IMG/VR virus record: IMGVR_UViG_3300013132_000055
Span: 1 to 62,259 of that record
Strand: one strand, 5' to 3'
DNA length: 62,259 nt
Source of the DNA: a virus
Numbering within the stretch: position 1 is the first letter of the stretch; each line of letters starts with the position of its first letter. The notes under the pieces are model-generated. The model worked only from the letters and a program-made list of their open reading frames with translations. It had not been told where the DNA came from and did not search any database. The translations under genes and the position numbers were made by a program. Of the stretch, positions 14,815 to 21,688 are shown piece by piece.

Positions 14815-14827
14815 CATACATACAGGG
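14815..14827 (+). promoter_or_regulatory. CATACATACAGGG upstream element
   Basis: This element resembles CATACGGGCAC at 16748-16758 (before gp32) and CATACATACGGGCAC at 47419-47433 (before the glycosyltransferase). All three lie in short leaders of genes that lack a CTAAATA motif, so they may be early or middle promoter elements. Confidence 0.35.
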
Positions 14828-14846
14828 CTCGGAGACAGGCATCGTG

Positions 14847-15071
14847 ATGGACAGCGATAAGGACACCAACACGCAGCGTCAGAAGGTTTGGCTTAGGGAA
14901 GAGGGCAAGACCGCAGTTGTCCGCAGGGTGGAGACCCATCCGAACTACGGCAAGCAGTACCTCGTCACGGTCTACAGTTCCACTTGGGGTCCCGAGACTT
15001 ATTGGGTGAAGGAATCGAATGTCGAGCAGATCGGACACGGTCGATGGCAGTCGGGAAATGGGAGAGGATGA
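14847..15071 (+). CDS. Small hypothetical protein
   Basis: A 74-aa soluble protein starting MDSDKDTNTQRQKVWLREEG. ATG 14847 is preceded by GGAGACAGG; a GTG at 14844 is in frame but less likely. The body (TAVVRRVETHPNYGKQYLV then WGPETYWVKES) looks like a small beta-barrel. No family recognised. Its stop TGA overlaps the start of the next gene (ATGATGA). Confidence 0.6.
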   Translation: MDSDKDTNTQRQKVWLREEGKTAVVRRVETHPNYGKQYLVTVYSSTWGPETYWVKESNVEQIGHGRWQSGNGRG

Positions 15072-15328
15072 TGAGCAAGAAGGCACGATCCAAGGTGAAG
15101 AAGACGACCAAGTCCACGAAGGCTCCTGAGCCTGTGGTGTCCCCTGCGCCCGAGCCCACGCCCGTGTGCGCACCTGCGCCCGAGCCCACGCCCGTGTGCG
15201 CACCTGCGCCCGAGCCCACGCCCGTGTGCGGACAGGAAGAAGCCTCTGATCCCGTTCCCACCAAGGAATCGATCATCGATTGGGTGAAGAGGAAGTGGTG
15301 GGCTATTAGGTTCTACGGGCAACTTTGA
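15071..15328 (+). CDS. Lys-rich protein with PAPEPTPVC tandem repeats
   Basis: An 85-aa protein starting MSKKARSKVKKTTKSTK, a strongly basic N-terminus, followed by three tandem PAPEPTPVCA units (residues 25-54) and a C-terminal amphipathic segment ending WVKRKWWAIRFYGQL. The three repeats each place one cysteine at the same position, an arrangement that could form disulfides between chains. The Trp/Lys-rich end could bind membrane or nucleic acid. ATG 15071 was chosen over the overlapping ATG 15068 because of GGGAGAGG spacing. No family recognised. Confidence 0.6.
   Translation: MSKKARSKVKKTTKSTKAPEPVVSPAPEPTPVCAPAPEPTPVCAPAPEPTPVCGQEEASDPVPTKESIIDWVKRKWWAIRFYGQL
15143..15232 (+). repeat. 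Three tandem 30-bp repeats in coding sequence
   Basis: Units at 15143-15172, 15173-15202 and 15203-15232 are essentially identical; the last codon of the third changes (GCA to GGA). Each encodes PAPEPTPVC plus one residue. Near-perfect DNA identity points to recent expansion. Confidence 0.85.
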
Positions 15329-15352
15329 AGTCCCAACAGCAAGGTCTACACA

Positions 15353-15607
15353 ATGCCGAACTACGACTACCGCTGCGAGAAGTGCGAACACACCTTTGAG
15401 GAGTTTCACCTGATCAAGGATCGGGGAAAGCCTTGTAAGAAGCCCTGCCCAAAGTGCGGCGAGGGCAAGGTGTCGCAGTTCATCTCATCAGCACCCGTAC
15501 TAATTGATCCTGTCCGTCTAGGTGTCCGCCGCCCCGACAGCGGTTTCAAGGAAGTGATCAGCAAGATCAAGTCCGCCCACCCCCGCAGTCGAATGAAAGA
15601 CTACTGA
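15353..15607 (+). CDS. FmdB-type zinc-ribbon protein
   Basis: An 84-aa protein starting MPNYDYRCEKCEHTFEEF, the standard opening of FmdB-family zinc ribbons. Zinc ligands are C8 and C11 with C32 and C35 (CPKC). The family is called regulatory in databases on weak evidence; in phages it may act as a small transcription or packaging accessory. The stop overlaps the next start by one base (TGATG). Confidence 0.85.
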   Translation: MPNYDYRCEKCEHTFEEFHLIKDRGKPCKKPCPKCGEGKVSQFISSAPVLIDPVRLGVRRPDSGFKEVISKIKSAHPRSRMKDY

Positions 15608-16302
15608 TGCAAAACGAAACAAAGAGACTCGTATCCATTGAGATCGGCGGCGGGGGCAGGTACTACCGATCCCCAACCAACGGTCGGTGGTATCCGTCCG
15701 TCACCACGGTGGTCAACCACAAGGATGCCGAGAAGTGGAAGAAGTGGCGGGAGAACCCCGAAAACGCAGCCACCTCGCAAGCCGCCATCGAACGGGGGAA
15801 CAGGCTGCACACGGTTGTCGAGAACTATCTCGTCAACAAGGAACTGCCGACCACCGACGAGCAGCGTCTTCACTTCGACCCCCTCCTCCCGTACTTGGGC
15901 AGGATCGGGTCGATCTACGCAATCGAAGCCCCGCTGTGGTCTGACGATCTCCTTCTTGCGGGAAGGACCGACTGCATTGGCGATTACGACGGTGTTCCGT
16001 CGATCATCGATTTCAAAACCTCGGGCAAGACCAAGCGCAGGGAGTGGATTACGAACTACTTCCACCAAGCGGCAGCGTACTCCTATATGTGGCAGGAGCG
16101 GACGAGCCAGAAGATCGACCAACTCGTTGTCCTCATCGCATGCGACGATGGATCGGTTCAGGAGTTCATCGAGAAGCGACCGAACCACCGAAGCGGTCTC
16201 GGAGCCACGATCACGGAATATTGGAACAACAACGAGTTCGACCAACTCCAAGGGGTCGTGGACAAGGCATGGGAGGACGCTCAACATGCAATGGCTCAGT
16301 AG
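15607..16302 (+). CDS. PD-(D/E)XK exonuclease (MGME1/Cas4-like)
   Basis: A 231-aa nuclease. The conserved core is visible: H68 in GNRLHTVVE, E107 in IEAPLW, G119-R-T-D122 (LAGRTDCIGDY), D135-F-K137 (IIDFKTSGK) and a downstream helix YFHQAAAYSYMW carrying the QxxxY motif. This is the RecB/Cas4-like fold; T4-like phages of aquatic bacteria carry versions annotated as related to mitochondrial genome maintenance exonuclease 1. It probably processes single-stranded DNA ends during recombination. It is co-transcribed with the gp33 and gp32 genes. Confidence 0.87.
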   Translation: MQNETKRLVSIEIGGGGRYYRSPTNGRWYPSVTTVVNHKDAEKWKKWRENPENAATSQAAIERGNRLHTVVENYLVNKELPTTDEQRLHFDPLLPYLGRIGSIYAIEAPLWSDDLLLAGRTDCIGDYDGVPSIIDFKTSGKTKRREWITNYFHQAAAYSYMWQERTSQKIDQLVVLIACDDGSVQEFIEKRPNHRSGLGATITEYWNNNEFDQLQGVVDKAWEDAQHAMAQ

Positions 16303-16510
16303 GCTCTTTGGTCGGTCGGAACCCGAGGAGACCGAGGACGAGGCACCGCAGAAACTCCATTGCATACGGTTTATGACCGACAGGGGGGAGCAGGTCGCCG
16401 TCCTGCTGACCACCGAGGAGTTTGAGAGGGGCATGCTCCGTTGGGTCGAGACCATCGACACGATGCCGATTGAGGCTACCGACAAAGATTCCGATGAAGG
16501 GATCGGCTGA
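16286..16510 (+). CDS. Small acidic protein upstream of gp33
   Basis: A 74-aa protein starting MQWLSRLFGRSEPEETEDEA. The ATG at 16286 has GGGAGGA upstream and lies inside the end of the nuclease gene; the stop TGA shares a base with the next ATG (TGATG). A short amphipathic N-terminus is followed by an acidic linker and a beta-alpha segment (HCIRFMTDRGEQVAVLL then TTEEFERGMLRW). No family recognised. Confidence 0.6.
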   Translation: MQWLSRLFGRSEPEETEDEAPQKLHCIRFMTDRGEQVAVLLTTEEFERGMLRWVETIDTMPIEATDKDSDEGIG

Positions 16511-16746
16511 TGGGGTCGATACTAAAAGTCGAAGAGACCTTCTCCAAGGAGGTCGAGGAGATCTGCCGAAAGCGCAAGGACGCATCCCTCATAGATGCGA
16601 TCCTTGAGATATGCGAGAAATATGAGATCGAACCCGAGTCGGTGAGCAAGTTGGTCACCAAGCCACTTCGGGAGCGGCTCAAGGCAGAGTTTGAGGACAG
16701 GAATATGATCAAGGGCGGGCGCAAACCACGGCTACCCCTTGACTAG
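16510..16746 (+). CDS. gp33: Late-promoter co-activator gp33-like
   Basis: A 78-aa helical protein with FSKEVEEICRKRKDASLIDAILEICEK followed by ESVSKLVTKPLRERLKAEFE and a terminal GGRKPRLPLD. The layout (helix, 'Y/L-I-D-A-I' helix, 'S-K-L-x-x-K-P-L-K-E-K-L' helix, then a Pro-Leu tail) is that of gp33-type proteins in T4-like phages of aquatic hosts, which bridge gp55-bearing RNA polymerase and the sliding clamp. T4 gp33 is 112 aa. Similarity is by pattern only; a related small phage protein is the alternative. Confidence 0.7.
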   Translation: MGSILKVEETFSKEVEEICRKRKDASLIDAILEICEKYEIEPESVSKLVTKPLRERLKAEFEDRNMIKGGRKPRLPLD

Positions 16747-16766
16747 GCATACGGGCACGGTACATT
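16739..16766 (+). promoter_or_regulatory. Sigma-70-type promoter for gp32
   Basis: TTGACT (16739-16744, overlapping the gp33 stop) and TACATT (16761-16766) are 16 bp apart. The spacer contains CATACGGGCAC, also found before the glycosyltransferase. The predicted leader is about 30 nt and includes AGGAGA before the gp32 ATG. Confidence 0.55.
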
Positions 16767-16802
16767 CCGCACACTTCACACACGCAATACAGGAGATACG
16801 AC

Positions 16803-17738
16803 ATGTCAGGATTCGCAAACCTCAAGAAGAACAGCCAAGGCTCCATCGACCGTCTCTCGGTCGAGATTCAGAAACTCAGCAGCAAGCAGTCCTACGACGA
16901 TGACCGCATTTGGTCGCTGACGAGAGACAAGAGCGACAACGGCTACGCACTCATCCGCTTCCTCCCACCTGTTGAGGGCGAGGATATCCCGTGGGTTCGC
17001 ATCTTCAGCCATGGATTCCAAGGCAAGGGCGGTTGGCTGATCGAAAACTGCCCGACCACCCTCAGCGGCAGGAAGTGCCCGATCTGCGAGGCGAACAACG
17101 AACTGTGGGGCAGCGGCATCGAAGCCAACAAGCAGATCGCCCGTGACAGGAAGCGCAAGATGTCCTACATCTGCAACATCCTCGTCATCAGCGACCCCGC
17201 CAATCCGTCCAACGACGGCAAGGTGTTTCTCTACAAGTTCGGGAAGAAGATCTTCGACAAGGTTCAGGAGGCGATGAACCCCACCGCCCCCGACGAGCCG
17301 AAGTTCAATCCATTCGACTTGTGGAAGGGGGCGAACTTCAAGTTGAAGTCCCACCGTGAGAGCGGCTATGTTTCCTACGAGAAGTCCTCTTTCCAACCGC
17401 AGTCCGCACTCCTCGACGGCGACGAGAAGCGTCTTGAGGCTCTGTGGAAGACGCAGTACCCGCTGCTTCCTTTCGTCGCTCCCGATCAGTTCAAGTCCTA
17501 CGAAGAACTGTCGAGCCGACTGACCACCGTCCTCAAGGGCGGGGTCTCGGAGGGTGCCGCAACCCGAGCCGAGTCGGCGGATCCCGATGACTTCCGCAGC
17601 AAGATGAAGGCTGCGGACTTGGGCGGCAAGCCCTCGGCTCCGTCGAAGTCTCCCGCCAAGGCGGCGAAGTCCGATGACGATGACGATGAATCCGCCACCT
17701 TCTCGTACTTCAAAAAGTTGACGGAAGACGAAGACTAA
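16803..17738 (+). CDS. gp32: Single-stranded DNA-binding protein gp32
   Basis: A 311-aa protein; T4 gp32 is 301. A basic N-terminal region (MSGFANLKKNSQG) for cooperative self-binding, the OB-fold core with zinc ligands H70, C83, C92 and C95 (SGRKCPICEAN), the DNA-binding segment VISDPANPSNDGKVFLYKFG and FNPFDLWKGANFKLK, and an acidic C-terminal tail (SDDDDDESATFSYFKKLTEDED) that recruits partner proteins. AGGAGA precedes ATG. It coats ssDNA for replication and recombination and works with UvsY here. A strong terminator follows. Confidence 0.95.
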   Translation: MSGFANLKKNSQGSIDRLSVEIQKLSSKQSYDDDRIWSLTRDKSDNGYALIRFLPPVEGEDIPWVRIFSHGFQGKGGWLIENCPTTLSGRKCPICEANNELWGSGIEANKQIARDRKRKMSYICNILVISDPANPSNDGKVFLYKFGKKIFDKVQEAMNPTAPDEPKFNPFDLWKGANFKLKSHRESGYVSYEKSSFQPQSALLDGDEKRLEALWKTQYPLLPFVAPDQFKSYEELSSRLTTVLKGGVSEGAATRAESADPDDFRSKMKAADLGGKPSAPSKSPAKAAKSDDDDDESATFSYFKKLTEDED

Positions 17739-17760
17739 AGCGACCGTGTGGTCGCCTGAC
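17738..17760 (+). repeat. First copy of 23-bp hairpin repeat after gp32
   Basis: A direct repeat whose core GCGACCGTGTGGTCGC forms a 6-bp stem with a GTGT loop. It overlaps the last base of the gp32 stop codon. An identical copy lies 96 bp downstream at 17834-17856. Confidence 0.8.
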
Positions 17761-17833
17761 GGTCGGAGCGGGATCCCTTCCGAAAGGAAACTCCTCCGAG
17801 CAACTCCCCAACTCTGACCGTCTCCCTACAAGC

Positions 17834-17856
17834 AAGCGACCGTGTGGTCGCCTGAC
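17834..17856 (+). repeat. Second copy of 23-bp hairpin repeat
   Basis: Identical to 17738-17760. Its last bases run directly into the terminator stem. Between the copies, GACGGTC (17758-17764) can pair with GACCGTC (17816-17822), enclosing a TTCC-GAAA-GGAA hairpin. Confidence 0.8.
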
Positions 17857-17916
17857 CGACTCGGCTGTCCTTACCCACGGATGGGAACGGGCGACACAGC
17901 CGAGTCGGTCGTTTTT
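17854..17916 (+). terminator. Rho-independent terminator after gp32
   Basis: A perfect 15-bp stem, GACCGACTCGGCTGT (17854-17868) with its complement at 17896-17910, closes a 27-nt loop and is followed by GTTTTT (17911-17916). The T-run is on the plus strand, so it ends rightward transcription before the convergent tape-measure gene, whose stop codon begins in the same T-run. Confidence 0.85.
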
Positions 17917-20752
17917 AGAGTGCGGGTGCTTCTTGGAACAGGAGGGCACGGAACGAGGGGTCGTTGTTCCTGCTTGTCCTCGACATGAGGACCGAGGATC
18001 CCCCGCCACCACCTCCGCCCCCGATGACATTCGTCGTGGGTGCGCTGATCATGGATGCGTCCTGCCTTGTTGCCTGATACTGCGCCATGGAGGTCTGTGC
18101 CGCCGCCGTGTTGATCGTCCCCGCAGGGAAAGCCTGAGGCATGGACATGGCTGCGAACTGCACACCGCCACCACCGCTACCGATGGGCACCGCTGCGAAG
18201 TTTCCTGTTGTCATGGGAGCCGCCGAGGGAAGGCTCTGCGGCAGTATGGCTACCGAGCCTCGCTGCTTGTCCTCAAAGATGTCGTTTGCCTTCTTCACCT
18301 CGGGAGGAGCCTCGGGTGTTCCTCCGCCTAGTGCAGCCTTGATTGCACCGCCGATGAGCGGCAACTCGCCGAGGGTGTCTGCAACGGCGTTGAGCATGCT
18401 CGTAAAGAGATCGGTCAACTTGTCATTGAGCCACTCGCCGAAACTGAGGAGGTCTTCAAGCCACACACCGCTTGTGATCCATTCCCATAGCCATGTCGCT
18501 CCTGCTACCAGATACTCCGACAGGGTCTTCGGGAGGTCGTAGTAGAAGAACTTGGAGACATAGAACAACGCCTTGATGATGAGGACGGGGAGCATCACGA
18601 ACTTCTGTATCAACTGACCGACAAGGAACTTGACGGTGGCGAAGAACACCTCGTAGACCGCCTTGAGAACCTTTGAGAACATGCTTCCGCTGCCGTTGAA
18701 GATGTCCACAATGTTCTTGAAGGCATCGATGAACGGCTTGACCATCATGTTGTACGAGGTCTTGGCAAAGTTCGCCAAGGTCTCAAACACGGGACCGAGG
18801 GTGCTATTGAGGAAGTCGAAGATCTTTTGGAAGTCGAGGATGCCGAAGGTGAGACCGCTGATGATCTGAGACACCGCACCCATGATGGCACCCTTGAGTC
18901 CCATCTGCTTGAAGCCCTTGAACGCACCGATGATTCCATCGATGGTCGAGATGAGGATCTGTAGTGGGAAGAACAACTTCGATGCGAGACCGAATCCAAC
19001 CCTCATCGCCTGTAGGATCCGAGGGAAGAACCCAAGAAACTTGCCCACGAACGGGATCGCCTTGGATATACCCAACAGACCCTTCTCAAGGGAGAGGAAT
19101 GTCGAGCCGATCTTTCCCATGAACCCGCCCACGCCCGAGCCGATACCTGAGAAGAGCCTACCGATGCCTGGAATCCCCTTCGTGATGGCGGTCAGGACAC
19201 CGAAGACCTTTTGGATGTAGGTGTAGATGTATCCGACCGTGCCGCCGATGACCACGGCGAGGATGAGGATGATCGTCTTGAACCATCCGTCCTCCTTCTT
19301 GAAGAGATCGCCGAACATGTCCCGCAGAGCCTCGCTCTGCTCGACATAGGCATCGATCATCTTCTGCGCCCACGCAGGGGTGTCGCTCGCAGCCTCGGCT
19401 TCACGCTCCGCAGCCTTGACGCTCTCCTGCTTCATGTTGCTGATGGCGACGAGTTCCGCCTTCTCAAGGCGCATCAGGGTTGCGATGGTCTCCTTGTGCC
19501 GCTTCTGTGCGTCCTTGATCTCCTGAGTGTCGCCCTTCGCCTTCGCAATTGAGGTCGCTGCGGAGAGGGACACACCCTTCTCCTTCATAATCGTTTCAAT
19601 CTGCTTCTTGCGGATCTCGTTGAGTTCTTTCTCGTTTTTCGCCATCATCTCGACATACATCACGGTCTTCTGACCCTCAAGGAACTTCTCCTTGTGGGCT
19701 CGGATAGCCTCGGGCGTGGCATCGGGATTCTCAATCGAATACCGCTTCATCTCCGCTTCGGTGATGGCATCGATCTGATCCTTGATCGCAGATAGACCAA
19801 CAACGCCCCCTTGCGAGAGGAACTTGTCAGCCAAGATGTCTCCCTCAGCCTCGTCACCCTTCTTTGCGAGGTCCTCTGCGGCATATTCCGCAGCCTTCTT
19901 GCGGTTTTCCTCTGTTTCCTCGGCTTCCCTCCGATCCTGTTTCATCTTCTCTTCAAAGGCTTCTTTCTCATCTTCCAGAGCCTTTGCGAGGTTTGCATTC
20001 TTGAGTGCCTCCGCCACAGCGTTGGCTTCCTCATTCATCTTAGAGATGCCTTGTTCGGTGAGTTTTGAGGTCTCCTCGCTGATCCTCTTTTCCATCTCGG
20101 AGACGGTGACACCGATATGCTCCAAGGCGAACATCGATTTGTCGAGGGCGGTTTCAAGATCTATTCCAACGCCAAGGTTGTACTCGCTGACCTTCTCGGA
20201 CATCTCCTTCATTTCGGCGATGGTTTGTTCCCGCTGCTTTGCCTCGGATTCAAGGATCCTTTTACTCTCTTCAAGGGTGGAGGCGTGTTGGAGTATCTCT
20301 TTCTGTGCAGTCTCTAGTTCCGAATTGACAGGCTCCAAGGCTTCAGCGAGTTTCTTGTCGTACTCCTCTTTGATCCTCTTGGTGTTCTGATACCAAGTGC
20401 CGTCTTCCTTTCGGTACTTCTTGTAATCGTCCTCTATCTTCTTCCGTTCATTATCCCGCTTGACGAGCAACCTCTGCTCACGGATCCACGCCTCCGCCAT
20501 CTTGGTGCGGATTTCCTTTTCCTTCTCCATGGCTTGGTCAAGAGACTTGTTGAGTTGCTCGACGGTCTTCATCAACTCGTTGTTCTTGTCAACGAACTGA
20601 TCGAAAGCCTGAGTGATGTCACTCGGATCGGGAAGGGCACTAGCAGGAGGCGGCGGGGCGGGATTGGGCTGACCCATCCCCTGATCGTTCAGAGGGGGTC
20701 TGCCTGGATTTCCACCCGAGCCCATCGGATTGTTGGTTGATTCTCCCGCCAT
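17915..20752 (-). CDS. Tail tape-measure protein (gp29-position)
   Basis: A 945-aa protein. The N-terminus is Pro/Gly-rich, residues about 45-470 are a nearly continuous charged coiled coil (KEKEIRTKMAEAWIREQR, EKMKQDRREAEETEENRKK), a transmembrane-like helix follows at about 490-515 (TIILILAVVIGGTVGYIY), then a long Gly/Phe/Ile-rich hydrophobic part typical of tape measures, and a flexible Gly/Ala/Ser-rich tail with GGGGGGGG. This is the architecture of tape measures that set tail length and may enter the host membrane. It is longer than T4 gp29 (590 aa). AAGGAA precedes the ATG. It lies right after the gp26 frameshift pair. Confidence 0.88.
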   Translation of the reverse strand: MAGESTNNPMGSGGNPGRPPLNDQGMGQPNPAPPPPASALPDPSDITQAFDQFVDKNNELMKTVEQLNKSLDQAMEKEKEIRTKMAEAWIREQRLLVKRDNERKKIEDDYKKYRKEDGTWYQNTKRIKEEYDKKLAEALEPVNSELETAQKEILQHASTLEESKRILESEAKQREQTIAEMKEMSEKVSEYNLGVGIDLETALDKSMFALEHIGVTVSEMEKRISEETSKLTEQGISKMNEEANAVAEALKNANLAKALEDEKEAFEEKMKQDRREAEETEENRKKAAEYAAEDLAKKGDEAEGDILADKFLSQGGVVGLSAIKDQIDAITEAEMKRYSIENPDATPEAIRAHKEKFLEGQKTVMYVEMMAKNEKELNEIRKKQIETIMKEKGVSLSAATSIAKAKGDTQEIKDAQKRHKETIATLMRLEKAELVAISNMKQESVKAAEREAEAASDTPAWAQKMIDAYVEQSEALRDMFGDLFKKEDGWFKTIILILAVVIGGTVGYIYTYIQKVFGVLTAITKGIPGIGRLFSGIGSGVGGFMGKIGSTFLSLEKGLLGISKAIPFVGKFLGFFPRILQAMRVGFGLASKLFFPLQILISTIDGIIGAFKGFKQMGLKGAIMGAVSQIISGLTFGILDFQKIFDFLNSTLGPVFETLANFAKTSYNMMVKPFIDAFKNIVDIFNGSGSMFSKVLKAVYEVFFATVKFLVGQLIQKFVMLPVLIIKALFYVSKFFYYDLPKTLSEYLVAGATWLWEWITSGVWLEDLLSFGEWLNDKLTDLFTSMLNAVADTLGELPLIGGAIKAALGGGTPEAPPEVKKANDIFEDKQRGSVAILPQSLPSAAPMTTGNFAAVPIGSGGGGVQFAAMSMPQAFPAGTINTAAAQTSMAQYQATRQDASMISAPTTNVIGGGGGGGGSSVLMSRTSRNNDPSFRALLFQEAPAL

Positions 20753-20764
20753 GATCGTTCCTTG

Positions 20765-20929
20765 CTAGTGGTGTTGCTGATGCTTCAGCGACTCCATCTT
20801 TTCCTTCTCATCCTTTAGGTGCTGCATGAGGAGGTCGATGTAGACCCTCCGTTCCCACGGCATCATGCCCTCAAGATCGGTCAGCGTGTAGTTGAAGTGC
20901 TGCATCATGGCGAAGTTGACCGATAGCAT
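20765..20929 (-). CDS. Small tail-assembly ORF between gp26 and tape measure (probable frameshift extension)
   Basis: If started at ATG 20929 it gives 54 aa, MLSVNFAMMQHFNYTLTDLE then MMPWERRVYIDLLMQHL, a conserved motif set ('F-N-Y-T-L-T-D-L-E-x-M-M-P-W-E-R') found next to gp26 in related phages. No ribosome-binding sequence precedes this ATG. The frame stays open upstream through the end of gp26, and a slippery T TTT TTC lies at 20968-20962, so the natural product may be a gp26 fusion of about 299 aa made by -1 frameshifting. By analogy with lambda GT it would chaperone the tape measure. Confidence 0.65.
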   Translation of the reverse strand: MLSVNFAMMQHFNYTLTDLEGMMPWERRVYIDLLMQHLKDEKEKMESLKHQQHH

Positions 20930-20955
20930 GTTCAGAAGGCTGTCGTGGGAGGAGG

Positions 20956-21663
20956 CTATGAGAAAAAACTTGCGATCCCCTTGAGCAGATGCTCGTTCGG
21001 GGTCTTGCAATGGGTGCAGATGAACTGCACGGACTTCTCAATCTTCGGCATGGTGTCGAGGAAGTCGAACAGTTTCCTGAACTGATCCTGCGTCATCTGT
21101 TCGATGAACTCACGAATTTCCGACTCCTCCATCTCGGAGCAGTCGTACACGGTCTCCCCTTGGTTGATCTTGTCGATGCACTTGGTCAGCAGGGAGAATG
21201 TCCTGTCCACATCCGAGCCGTTTTCGATGGAGTCGATGTCCTCAAGGGTCGGGTATCGCATCACGATGCTGATGTCTGAGACGAGGGGGATGACCTTCTT
21301 GTGGTTTGGGGAAAATTGCGGTACGAGTTCCTTGATGTTGACCTCGCACTCGGTGCCGCCGCCGCACTTCTCGCACTTGACCATCGGCTTCGTGGTTTCC
21401 CCGACCGATTGGCTGCGGAGTTGCAGGAACAGGTACTCCATGTCGAGCAGGGGGATCTTGGTCACATCGACCTTGCCTCCCGTGCAGGAAAGCACGACCT
21501 CCCTGATTGCGCTGTAGATGCTCTTCTCGTTCTTGGTCTCCGCCGCCATGAGGAGGATCTTCTCCTCCTTGACGATGAACGGACGGTATTCCACCTTCTT
21601 CCCGCTGAGGGGGAGGGTGGTCTGATGCTTGGGTACTGATGCGAGGATTCCGCTGAGGGACAT
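20956..21663 (-). CDS. gp26: Baseplate hub / tail-assembly protein gp26
   Basis: A 235-aa protein with the family opening TLPLSGKKVEYRPFIVKEEKILLMAAETK. Two Cys pairs, C-E-K-C (VKCEKCGGGTEC) and C-T-H-C near the C-terminus, form a probable zinc site. This is the T4 gp26-type baseplate protein family. ATG 21663 is preceded by AGGAG; an in-frame TTG two codons upstream was rejected. The gene ends in the slippery heptamer described separately. It is flanked by gp54 and the tape measure, consistent with a role in assembling the hub or chaperoning the tape measure. Confidence 0.85.
   Translation of the reverse strand: MSLSGILASVPKHQTTLPLSGKKVEYRPFIVKEEKILLMAAETKNEKSIYSAIREVVLSCTGGKVDVTKIPLLDMEYLFLQLRSQSVGETTKPMVKCEKCGGGTECEVNIKELVPQFSPNHKKVIPLVSDISIVMRYPTLEDIDSIENGSDVDRTFSLLTKCIDKINQGETVYDCSEMEESEIREFIEQMTQDQFRKLFDFLDTMPKIEKSVQFICTHCKTPNEHLLKGIASFFS
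20962..20968 (-). promoter_or_regulatory. Putative -1 ribosomal frameshift site T TTT TTC
   Basis: The gp26 reading frame ends AGT TTT TTC TCA TAG, so the heptamer T TTT TTC is in the correct phase for tandem -1 slippage two codons before the stop. After slipping, translation continues CTC ATA GCC into the 20765-20929 frame without interruption. Confidence 0.6.
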
Positions 21664-21688
21664 TGTCAATCTCCTATATTGTAGATGT

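Noticed and set aside
17915-17960. Terminator for the leftward tape-measure transcript
   Set aside because: The hairpin has its T-run only on the plus strand; on the minus strand the stem is followed by GC-rich sequence.
20930-21010. Independent start of the small pre-tape-measure ORF inside gp26
   Set aside because: The first methionine at 21010 lies deep in gp26 without a ribosome site; the frameshift explanation fits the data better.
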